Shown in pieces: positions 1 through 6,120 of a stretch of DNA of 10,711 nucleotides (its first letter is position 1; each line of letters starts with the position of its first letter). Origin of the DNA: Xanthobacteraceae bacterium (GTDB lineage: Bacteria > Pseudomonadota > Alphaproteobacteria > Rhizobiales > Xanthobacteraceae); NCBI GenBank assembly GCA_030037185.1, contig JASHRR010001290.1:1-10711 (forward strand), read 5' to 3'. Position numbers and translations under genes: made by a program. Under the pieces are notes generated by a model, which did not search any database, was not told the origin of the DNA, and worked only from the letters and a program-made list of their open reading frames with translations.

Positions 1-54
1 CGCTTTTCCGATGAGGTCACCGACGTCTTGCTGGAAGCGAGCGACCTGCCCTGA
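1..54 (+). CDS. C-terminal tail of a gene truncated by the window edge
   Basis: Frame 1 is open from the first base and ends with TGA at 52-54, giving RFSDEVTDVLLEASDLP. The acidic, helical-looking ending and high third-position GC suit the tail of a real gene, but 17 residues are too few to name a family. It runs toward the leftward HAD gene, so the two would be convergent. It could be a chance open frame. Confidence 0.3.
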   Translation, partial: RFSDEVTDVLLEASDLP

Positions 55-82
55 GGCGAGGCGCCGGGGAGGGACGTCCATG

Positions 83-108
83 CACTTTCGGTCCCGGTCA
101 CTTTCGGT
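83..108. repeat. 10-bp direct repeat CACTTTCGGT in gene-free DNA
   Basis: CACTTTCGGT occurs at 83-92 and again at 99-108, a 16-nt period. It lies in the 240 bp between the truncated frame and the HAD gene. I see no convincing gene in that interval. A repeat this short could be chance; no function is assigned. Confidence 0.35.
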
Positions 109-273
109 GGTTGGCGACAACCCGGATGTATCGATCAGGGAAACCGTTCGCGGCTTTCCCGGCCATCTCGCCTGTGTCCGAGCCCGCATAGCGCCCACCA
201 CTTGCTACATTTCTTACTGGCCGACTCCTGCCCTCGCCTACATGCGCCGGGCAGGGAGACTATGGGGGGATAA

Positions 274-288
274 GCCGCCGGCAGCGGC
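274..288 (-). terminator. Weak hairpin just past the HAD gene stop
   Basis: GCCGC (274-278) and GCGGC (284-288) can pair around a 5-nt loop, starting 6 bases beyond the HAD stop codon on the transcribed strand. No T-run follows, only TTATCC, so this is at best a weak terminator. Confidence 0.2.
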
Positions 289-294
289 CTACCC

Positions 295-978
295 TCACCA
301 CGACTCGATCAGCGGCCACAGATCGGCGAGCCTGCTGATGACTGCGTCCGGAGTGGCCTCCGCGTAGGCAGGGACATCGCTGTGCGGGACCAGCACCGTC
401 CGCATGCCCACCCGCTGCGCGCCGTGCACGTCATCGAACGGCCGGTCGCCGACGAACACGCAGCGGGCCGGGTTCGACACACCGACGGCCGCCATCGCCG
501 CCCGGAACGCCTCCGGGTGCGGCTTGGTCCAGTCGATCTCGCTGCTGTAGACGGCGCCATCGATGAGGTCGAGCACGCCGTCCCGGCGGAACACGTCCTC
601 GTGCCACTCGCGCGGCCACATCGTGTTGGACAGCACGCCGACCTTGATGCCCCGGCCGCGCAGGTGCCGCAGCAGTTTCGGCGCGTCGGGGTCGGTAAGC
701 GTGTGCGGCTCCCAGGCGCTGAGGTAGCTGGCGATCAGCTCCGCGCTGGCGACGACGCCGGCCAGCTCGAAGACGGCCGCTATCGTGGCGCTGCGCTGGG
801 AGTCGAGCGCGGCGCGCCAAAGCTGCGATTCGGCCGCGTGGAGCGCGGCCGCGAACGCGGTAGCCTGGGGCACGGGGAAGTGCGGCTCGCAGACCGCTGA
901 CCACAGCTGGGCGCTGTCGATGGTGTGCCAGGGAGTGAGCGTGCCGCCCCAGTCGAAGATTACCGCGTCGAGTCCCAC
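295..978 (-). CDS. HAD-superfamily hydrolase, 227 aa
   Basis: Likely a soluble hydrolase of the haloacid dehalogenase superfamily acting on an unknown phosphorylated or related small substrate. Motif I is IFDWGGTLT with nucleophile Asp9; motif II is VGVLSNT with Ser117; motif III Lys is in DWTKPHPEAF (Lys152); motif IV is VFVGDRPFDD with Asp178 and Asp182/183. Residues ~15-95 between motifs I and II form a helical cap (C1 type). The second Asp of the usual DxDxT motif, the general acid of HAD phosphatases, is Gly11, as in a subset of HAD proteins with a DWGGT motif, so classical phosphatase activity is doubtful. The start is GTG (978-976), with AGGA seven bases upstream. It is complete by family length. 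GC content is visibly higher than in clpS next door and the wording resembles actinobacterial homologues, which suggests transfer. Confidence 0.88.
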   Translation of the reverse strand: MGLDAVIFDWGGTLTPWHTIDSAQLWSAVCEPHFPVPQATAFAAALHAAESQLWRAALDSQRSATIAAVFELAGVVASAELIASYLSAWEPHTLTDPDAPKLLRHLRGRGIKVGVLSNTMWPREWHEDVFRRDGVLDLIDGAVYSSEIDWTKPHPEAFRAAMAAVGVSNPARCVFVGDRPFDDVHGAQRVGMRTVLVPHSDVPAYAEATPDAVISRLADLWPLIESW

Positions 979-1097
979 GCACCAATCCTAGGCGCGCGCG
1001 ACCGACTTTGGCAATGCAGCAAGTCGGCAGCTATCTGAGGGTACACCGGACGTGCTGCCAACGCAGTCGCAAGGGCAGCCCTTGACCGAAGCCGTCA

Positions 1098-1113
1098 TTT
1101 TAGCCTGCTAAAA
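1098..1113. promoter_or_regulatory. 16-nt palindrome, candidate operator upstream of clpS
   Basis: TTTTAGC (1098-1104) and GCTAAAA (1107-1113) are perfect 7-bp inverted arms separated by CT. The element lies in the divergent interval between the HAD gene and clpS, 43 bases before the clpS start. Its tight symmetry, AT-rich arms in a GC-rich genome and position fit a binding site for a dimeric repressor. The binding protein is unknown. Confidence 0.4.
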
Positions 1114-1156
1114 CCGACATTCGTGAGAGACTCCTTGCCACTATCGGAGATGAACG

Positions 1157-1543
1157 ATGACAGACTCTGACTCTGCCGAAGGTTCAACATGGAGTGGATC
1201 GCTCTTGAACGACGATCACACTCCGATGGACTTCGTGGTGGAGGTGATTGAAAAGGTCTTTGATATCGAACTTGAAAGTGCGAGGCATCTTATGCTTCGC
1301 GTTCACAATGAAGGGGCTGCCGAGTGCGGGATTTATCCGTACGAGGTAGCTAAGGCAAAGGCGACGCAGGTGGCCGACTTGCCCGCGAACATCGGCATCC
1401 ACTACAGGCCGTTATCGAGCGCAAGGGCTAGGCTTGTCGTCCCTGTAACGAAGACTGCTTATGAGCCGAACTGCACGGCCGCAACGTCCGTGCCGGAAAG
1501 CGCGTTGGTAGGCACCACTGTAAATGTCGAGGAGGATTGTTAA
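1157..1543 (+). CDS. clpS: ClpS-type adaptor of the ClpA(P) protease with extended C-tail
   Basis: ClpS delivers N-degron substrates to the cytoplasmic ClpAP protease. The core (residues ~14-86) carries LLNDDHTPMDFVVEVI, matching the N-degron pocket (Asn18, Asp19, Asp20, Thr22, Met24), then LMLRVHNEG with Met46 and His50, and CGIYPYEVAKAKA, the ClpA-facing helix. The product is 128 aa; classical ClpS (E. coli, 106 aa) ends soon after the core, whereas this one has about 40 further residues of low-complexity, Val/Thr/Ala-rich tail with no recognised domain. The N-terminal extension is short. The start is supported by GGAG at 1146-1149, seven bases upstream. No clpA lies alongside, so it is an orphan copy; many alphaproteobacteria carry a second ClpS. 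Family call is firm, partner assignment is inferred. Confidence 0.9.
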   Translation: MTDSDSAEGSTWSGSLLNDDHTPMDFVVEVIEKVFDIELESARHLMLRVHNEGAAECGIYPYEVAKAKATQVADLPANIGIHYRPLSSARARLVVPVTKTAYEPNCTAATSVPESALVGTTVNVEEDC

Positions 1544-1655
1544 GCCGTCCGTTCAAACGTCACGATGCTAATAACCCGTTTTTGCCACGACTTGAGCGAA
1601 GCAACGCCGGATATCCTGAATCGATGATCGAGTTGGTGCGAGCAGCCCATGGACG

Positions 1656-2180
1656 CTATCGCGATTGGAGGACAGGTGAACCTGAGTCGAGCCTGATTCT
1701 GAATGGCTTCCAACCGCCTGGGGGATCCCATTCGCCCTCCCCGTCAATGATTCCGTCCCAAACCCGGCTGACAACAACGCCGTCAATTCCCAATTCCCGG
1801 GACGACCACTTCACGATGCCGTCGGTCGCGACACAAAAAAGCCTTTGGCCCGACGCGACGAGCAGACAGTGGTCGAGTGGGTATAGGTGGCCAAAGTAAA
1901 CGTCGAGGTCCAGGGTTGACGGGTTGTCGGCGGTGAGAGGTACTAGATACAGGTGGTGACCGATTCCGATCACGATCCAGTGCTTCCAGGCGATACACTC
2001 TGCAAACGGACTCTGCTCAGGTGCGAGGTCGTACACCTCGATTCGCAAAACTGGTTTGTCGTTTTCCTCAACGATCACGAAGACATCAGGTGTGCCTCTT
2101 CCCGGCAGAACCCGGCCGACGCGCACCGGCTCCATTTCCGTCCAGGGTGATCCGATTACACTTCGAAAGCTTGCATTCAT
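1656..2180 (-). CDS. Conserved-looking protein of unknown function, 174 aa
   Basis: I cannot name the family. The start MNASFRSV (ATG 2180-2178) is chosen because GGGAGGGG precedes it by about 8 bases; the frame is open further upstream to 2276 but that extension is Arg-rich and lacks a ribosome site. There is no signal peptide or membrane segment. The body alternates short hydrophobic strands and turns (VFVIVEEN, WIVIGIGHHLYLVPL, CLLVASGQRLFCVATDG), which suggests an all-beta or propeller-like fold. The C-terminus has a distinctive GEWDPPGGWKPF motif (from about residue 150) that I recall from uncharacterised bacterial proteins. It is convergent with clpS, 112 bp apart. Solitary proteins of this size can be immunity-like, but nothing here shows that. 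Confidence 0.65.
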   Translation of the reverse strand: MNASFRSVIGSPWTEMEPVRVGRVLPGRGTPDVFVIVEENDKPVLRIEVYDLAPEQSPFAECIAWKHWIVIGIGHHLYLVPLTADNPSTLDLDVYFGHLYPLDHCLLVASGQRLFCVATDGIVKWSSRELGIDGVVVSRVWDGIIDGEGEWDPPGGWKPFRIRLDSGSPVLQSR

Positions 2181-2445
2181 GTCTGCATCCCCTCCCTTTC
2201 GCCGTAGCGCATGAGTCCGGAAGTGGCCCGGAGGCGACATGGGATGCCTGCGCCGTCGCCACAGACGTTTGGTCATCTGAGCAGCTGGCCACGAAGTGCC
2301 TCATTTATTTTCGCGCGGGACTGCAGCTTTTCCATCCGAGCCGGCGTACGGTATTTCGATACTCTAAAAAATGGTCGTCACCGGGCAAGAGCCGAAATGG
2401 CCGGCAATGGTCATTTGGCCGCCGCTTATCAGGACCTATCTACGA

Positions 2446-3432
2446 TTATTGAGTACTTGAGTACCTATCAAGCTTCTTTATTGTGGTGCCTCGGCCATGT
2501 AACACTCTGTGTTGCACGGCCAGAAAAACCTCTTTCACGAGTGCGCAGAACCAACGAATGACGGGATCGTTCATTCGCAGGGCGGAGGTCGTGATTGTGT
2601 TATTGAACCGGACTTCGGGGAAGGGCGGGTCCCTGACGACAAGGCGGTAGGCTTTGGCGTATCGCGTGGCAACCAAATGCGAGGTCGTCGTAATCATGTC
2701 GGTCGCGGCAACGACAGCGAGGCAGCCCATAAAATGCGGGGTCGACAAGCCGATGCGACGTGTTAGGCCGGCCTTGGCGAGGCGAGCGTCGATGTCGCTT
2801 CTGCCGTCGCCGATAAGCGATACAACAACGCTCTCCCATTTGGCATATTCGGCAAGCGTCCACTTCTTCGCGGCGGCCGGGTGCTTCTCACGCATTACGA
2901 GTGCGTAGCGATCTTCAAAGATTACCGTCGAGACCGTACCGGGCGGTAAAGGCGTTTCCGCGTTGAAAAAGACGAGATCGACCGATCCATCTACGAGTCG
3001 TTTGAAAACGTCGCGTGTGTAGCTCTCGATGGATAGTTCGATTCCAGGTGCCTCCTCGCGAATGCGATTCATCAAATCAGGAACGAATAGGATCGAATGC
3101 GCATCGCAGCCTGCGAGGTGCAAGACGCGACGGACTTTTCCAAGTTCGAACGGTGGTGGACGGTAAATCACTCTAGCCGCGTTGAGAATCGCGGTCACGC
3201 GGGGCGCGATCTCTTTCGCCCGCGGAGTCAAAGCGAACCCTGAAGGGCCGCGCACCAGAAGATCGTCGTCCAAAACACGGCGAAGTCGCGCGAGCAAATG
3301 ACTCATCGCAGGCTGACTGAGGCCGACATCCGCCGCAGCGCGCGTGACGTGGCGTCGACGTAGCAACGCCTCGAGGGCGGGCAGCAGGTTGAGATCGACC
3401 GATGCCAAATTCAGATCACGCATGATTACCAT
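2446..3432 (-). CDS. LysR-family transcriptional regulator (NodD/NahR/LinR-like group)
   Basis: A DNA-binding regulator, usually tetrameric, controlled by a small co-inducer. Residues ~12-75 are the winged helix-turn-helix: VDLNLLPALEALLRRRHVT, AAADVGLSQPAMSHLLARLR, then the wing DDDLLVRGPSGFALTPRA. Residues ~100-300 form the two-lobe periplasmic-binding-like effector domain (HLAGCDAHSILFVPDLM, VDLVFFNAETPLPPG, YALVMREKHP). Opening 'DLNLL' and this effector domain are typical of the aromatic-responsive NodD/NahR/LinR subgroup. At 328 aa it is slightly long; the last ~20 residues look like a non-conserved tail. Start is uncertain: ATG at 3432 or the fourth codon (ATG at 3423), neither with a good ribosome site. 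It is divergent from the SRPBCC gene, its most likely target. A tandem TTGAGTAC duplication (2449-2464) lies at its 3' end. Confidence 0.9.
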   Translation of the reverse strand: MVIMRDLNLASVDLNLLPALEALLRRRHVTRAAADVGLSQPAMSHLLARLRRVLDDDLLVRGPSGFALTPRAKEIAPRVTAILNAARVIYRPPPFELGKVRRVLHLAGCDAHSILFVPDLMNRIREEAPGIELSIESYTRDVFKRLVDGSVDLVFFNAETPLPPGTVSTVIFEDRYALVMREKHPAAAKKWTLAEYAKWESVVVSLIGDGRSDIDARLAKAGLTRRIGLSTPHFMGCLAVVAATDMITTTSHLVATRYAKAYRLVVRDPPFPEVRFNNTITTSALRMNDPVIRWFCALVKEVFLAVQHRVLHGRGTTIKKLDRYSSTQ

Positions 3433-3440
3433 ATCAACTA

Positions 3441-3453
3441 TGAATTTTCCTTA
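3441..3453. promoter_or_regulatory. T-N11-A site, candidate LysR-type binding box
   Basis: Within ATGAATTTTCCTTAT (3440-3454) the bases T3441 and A3453 stand in T-N11-A spacing with partial dyad symmetry (AT-A ... T-AT). It lies 9 bases upstream of the LysR start and about 150 bases before the divergent SRPBCC gene, the usual place for autoregulation plus control of a divergent target. T-N11-A is a loose consensus, so the evidence is mainly position. Confidence 0.3.
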
Positions 3454-3602
3454 TGGTCAACACTGGACTATTTCCGACTCCGCCGTCGATCGCCAACGTC
3501 TCGAGGACGGGCGGACAATAAATCCCGCCACACTCGGCACTCCCACCGTTCGACTCCCGGCAGACATGACGTGATCAGCAGCGATAGAAGGAGAAAGCGA
3601 AC

Positions 3603-4046
3603 ATGCCCGACATTCTGCATAAGGTTGGAATCAAATCATCGTCGCTAGACGATGTCTATGAAGCCCTGGCCACGGTCGAAGGTCTTTCCCGCTGGTGGAC
3701 AAGCGACACGCGAGGGGAAAGCAAGGTCGGCGCCGTGATCCAATTCCGTTTTGGCTCAGGCGGTTTCGACATGAAGGTTCTGGAGCTTCTGCCCGCCAAG
3801 TATGTCCTATGGCAGGTGATCGACGGACCCGAAGAGTGGCTCAGCACAAAGATAAGCTTCGACCTCAAACAAAACGACGACTGGACCATCGTCCTTTTCA
3901 AGCATGCGGGCTGGAAAGAACCGGTGGAGTTCATGCATCACTGCAGCACGAAGTGGGCTGTCTTCCTACTGAGCCTCAAGTCGCTTCTCGAAACTGGTAA
4001 AGGCAGCCCGTGGCCCAACGAGATCAAGCTCGACAGCTGGGAATAA
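3603..4046 (+). CDS. SRPBCC (AHSA1/START-like) domain protein, 147 aa
   Basis: A single-domain helix-grip protein with a hydrophobic cavity, cytoplasmic, likely binding a small hydrophobic ligand. Diagnostic parts are DVYEALATVEGLSRWWTS (residues ~17-34), the AHSA1-type helix with its WW pair, followed by beta strands GAVIQFRFGSGG, MKVLELLPAKYVLWQVID and TKISFDLKQ, and the long C-terminal helix AVFLLSLKSLLETGKG. Length matches the family. AAGGAG at 3588-3593 lies nine bases before the ATG. The divergent LysR gene suggests co-inducer-dependent expression. Members of this fold include chaperone activators, resistance proteins and polyketide cyclases; the sequence does not say which applies. Confidence 0.87.
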   Translation: MPDILHKVGIKSSSLDDVYEALATVEGLSRWWTSDTRGESKVGAVIQFRFGSGGFDMKVLELLPAKYVLWQVIDGPEEWLSTKISFDLKQNDDWTIVLFKHAGWKEPVEFMHHCSTKWAVFLLSLKSLLETGKGSPWPNEIKLDSWE

Positions 4047-4486
4047 TATAGGGGCGCTTTGGGCGGGCTCTTCGCTGTGGGTCGCGTCGTGCGAGGAAGC
4101 CGCTCGGGGCGCTGAGGGAGTTCGATCGCGCCTCAATGCGCGCGACCTCGTCCCGATGGCAACGAAACCGGCCGAATTCGCCCGAAGCGTCGATGGACAA
4201 TCCGCTCGGAAAGAATTCATCCACTGTACGCTGCGGCGGCCTGCCCACAAAATAACCCGACCTGACAGCATCACCGGGCGACACCGCGGCGGAGACGGAG
4301 TGCGACCGCCGTTTGAGCTCGCATTGAAATGGAGTGGGGTGCGCGGCCGGAAGGAACCCGTAGTTCGGCTTTGGGTCATGTTGAGACCAAACCGGAGGCT
4401 TATTACTGCCCGCCAGTTGGTCAGGTCCTCCTAGTTCTACGTCTTGTGCCGGCAATCTCGCGCACGATCGGATTGCCCGGCACGCG
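4047..4486. other. No gene recognised
   Basis: About 440 bases after the SRPBCC gene. Long open frames exist on both strands, but their translations are Arg/Pro/Ser-rich with no domain-like pattern, as expected from GC-rich non-coding DNA, and none has a ribosome site. It adjoins two identified gene remnants, so it is probably decayed or rearranged DNA. Confidence 0.5.
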
Positions 4487-4510
4487 CTGCGGGTTATTTG
4501 ATAACCGCAG
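4487..4510. repeat. Inverted repeat with 10-bp stem
   Basis: CTGCGGGTTAT (4487-4497) pairs with ATAACCGCAG (4501-4510) around the loop TTG, with one bulged G. It spans the only plausible start codon (TTG 4498-4500) of the gene remnant that follows. It could be a leftover operator, a mobile-element end or a transcript hairpin. No second copy was seen in the window. Confidence 0.4.
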
Positions 4511-4674
4511 AAAACCTGACCAACGCTGAGAAGCAGCGACGGTACCGTGAGCGCCACGTTGGCCCCGAGGGCGACATGGCGCGCGTCACGCTGTACCTCA
4601 GCATTGCCGCACGTGACCGGCTTGACCGTGATGAACCTTTCCATACGGCCGCGCTTAGCGGCAGATTGAAATAG
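4498..4674 (+). pseudogene. Truncated remnant of the small 'NAEKQRRYRERH' protein family
   Basis: Residues LTNAEKQRRYRERHVGPEGD followed by MARVTLYLSIAARDRLDR match the N-terminal half of a small uncharacterised protein family common in rhizobia, in which a basic RRYRERH segment precedes a ribbon-helix-helix-like stretch. Homology stops at DRLDR (~4626). The remaining residues to the stop at 4674 are simply the antisense of the CurA remnant on the other strand, so the true C-terminal half is missing. No ATG or good ribosome site exists; the only near start is TTG. The junction marks a rearrangement or deletion. Probably not functional. Confidence 0.65.
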
Positions 4675-5104
4675 TTGGCCGGACCTGGCGGAGGCGTCTT
4701 CGTACCGCGCATCGAGATGGCGCCGCAGAGCACAAGGCGCGCCCTGAGGTTGATGCGGCCAGAGCCTCGTTGAGCGCGGCACCGCGAATTGTCGTAGAAC
4801 GCCGTTAGGACAATGGGCCGAGAGCCGAGCAAACGTTTCGCCTTCCTTAGTGTGGCCGATGTCGAGAACGTCGAAATACGCGGTGAGACCAGTGATGCCG
4901 AAAAGGTTCAGCGCCAAGTTTGGCGCATCCCGGGCGGGAGCTGCGCAAGGGGACGACGCCCCCCGCCATCCGTGACAGCATCATCTTGCCATCCAAGAAG
5001 CCTCGCACGCGTCAGCCGGGAGCGTGGTCCGGCCGGTGCGAATCGACGACTTGGCCAACCGACCAGGCACGCATGATCTCACCCGGCGGAATCACGGAGT
5101 CGAC
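4630..5104 (-). pseudogene. Decayed NADP-dependent oxidoreductase of the CurA (COG2130) MDR family
   Basis: Intact relatives are NADPH-dependent medium-chain reductases of about 340 aa. Reading leftward, recognisable blocks occur in order but in different frames: IPPGEIMRAWSVGQVVDSHR then PDHAPG and a stop (~5095-5012); GWQDDAVTDGG (~4994-4962); GVVPLR (~4960-4943); QLPPGM (~4943-4926); NLALNLFGITGLTAYFDVLD then IGHTKEGETF (~4920-4831); CPNG (~4812-4801); GRINLRARLVLCGAIS and PPPGPANYFNL (~4760-4662); RGRMERFI (~4653-4630). Between GETF and CPNG only about 15 bases remain where the family has the glycine-rich NADP-binding region, roughly 60-70 codons. The N-terminal part and the C-terminal end are also absent. 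Several frameshifts, a stop and the cofactor-site deletion make it non-functional. Confidence 0.8.
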
Positions 5105-6015
5105 TTGAAATCGAGCTTGCGCTTTCGACCCTAGCATCGGCCCACGGCGGCCGACTCCCGCAACGTCTCTGGGTCGGTGGTGAGCGATCGCGACCCGCCC
5201 ATCCGCGGTTTTTGCCAAAACCGGAACAAGTCCGTCTCCCACAGGTATACAAAGGTCAAACACTATGGAGGAGCGATAGCACGTATGAGCATGCATGAAA
5301 TGGAGGCGCTGGCTGAGGCGTCAATTCGCCTGCTGGGCCCTACCGAGGGACTCGATCATCGTTCGATGTTCAAGAGTCTTTATGACTTGGAGGGCGCCTT
5401 TGACAGATTGTTCGACATCCTCCTGAAGCGGCGATTTGCCTATCGGATGGCGCTGGGAGATCATGCAAGGAGGAGTTCGCGCACATACCGCGTGATCCAT
5501 CGGCCGAATGGGATTGCACAACCAATCCGACTGTCGCCCACTGGAGCGAGTGACAGCTTTATTGCGAGGCCGGCTCGGAGATATGGGCAAAGCTTCGGAG
5601 CTGGAGCGGTTCTCCGGAGCCGATTGCGATAAGCAAAGCCGTTCTCGATGGGTCGTAGGATCATCTGCAAGTAATACAGGCCGATAAATACGTTCGAAAA
5701 CAGGCGGCTGCCGTCGACCAACGCTGCATCCGCCAATATCCCCTCCGCGGCAAGCCGCGGCAACGCAATATGGCCAAACAGACCCTGCAGAGTCCACGCA
5801 CCTGCGTGAGCGGTGACCATTTTCGGTCTCTTGTCGTCTATAGTGCTGCTGTTTGCCCGCAGAAAAATGCCTCTATTGCGGGCGGCCGGGCCTGACCATG
5901 ACTTTCAACCGACGCCAGGAACACTGGCACTCTGCCGAAAGCGCAGAAAGCGGCTTGAAGGTCTGTTTACGGTTACGACTCGCAGTTTAAATCGAGCTCA
6001 ATCATTACGATCGAG
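5105..6015. other. About 0.9 kb with no confident gene
   Basis: Two open frames deserve mention. On +, ATG 5285 opens MSMHEMEALAEASIRLL, preceded by GGAGGAG about 15 bases away, and runs to 5632. On -, ATG 5820 opens a 119-aa frame to 5461 containing LFGHIALPRLAAEGILADAA and SNVFIGLYYLQMILRP, the most protein-like stretch here. They overlap, so at most one is real. I recognise neither family, and neighbouring DNA is clearly decayed, so both are left uncalled. Confidence 0.4.
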
Positions 6016-6039
6016 GCGGCCGGGAACAAGCCCGGCCGC
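6016..6039 (-). terminator. Strong GC hairpin downstream of the secreted-protein genes
   Basis: GCGGCCGGG (6016-6024) and CCCGGCCGC (6031-6039) form a perfect 9-bp stem with a 6-nt loop, about 80 bases past the stop of the leftward gene ending at 6121. On that strand the stem is followed by CTCGATCG rather than a T-run, so it may be a termination or mRNA-end-protecting hairpin rather than a classical intrinsic terminator. Confidence 0.5.
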
Positions 6040-6120
6040 GATGCTTGGAGAAGCAGAATGCGCTAAACCAGGCGAGCGGCGACGACACCTCAAATATCCA
6101 CGCCGCTCCCGGCCCTTACC

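Noticed and set aside
382..900. 172-codon plus-strand frame opposite the HAD gene
   Set aside because: Antisense shadow of a GC-rich gene with clear HAD motifs on the other strand; Arg/Ala/His-rich with no domain pattern.
3540..3570. T-arm-like GTTCGACTCCCGG suggesting a tRNA
   Set aside because: No pairing acceptor stem, D-arm or anticodon arm can be built around it.
4024..4917. 297-codon open frame on the minus strand
   Set aside because: Only its first ~30 codons and two short pieces match a family (CurA remnants); the rest is frame-shadow and non-coding DNA, so it is not one gene.
4800..4917. STAS-domain-like ending (NLFGITGLTAYF)
   Set aside because: First impression was an anti-sigma antagonist, but flanking blocks (GEIMRAWSVGQVV, GWQDD, PPPGPANY) fit the CurA oxidoreductase in order.
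5461..5820. 119-aa minus-strand frame with protein-like hydrophobic stretches
   Set aside because: No family recognised, weak ribosome site, competing plus-strand frame and decayed surroundings; described but not called a gene.
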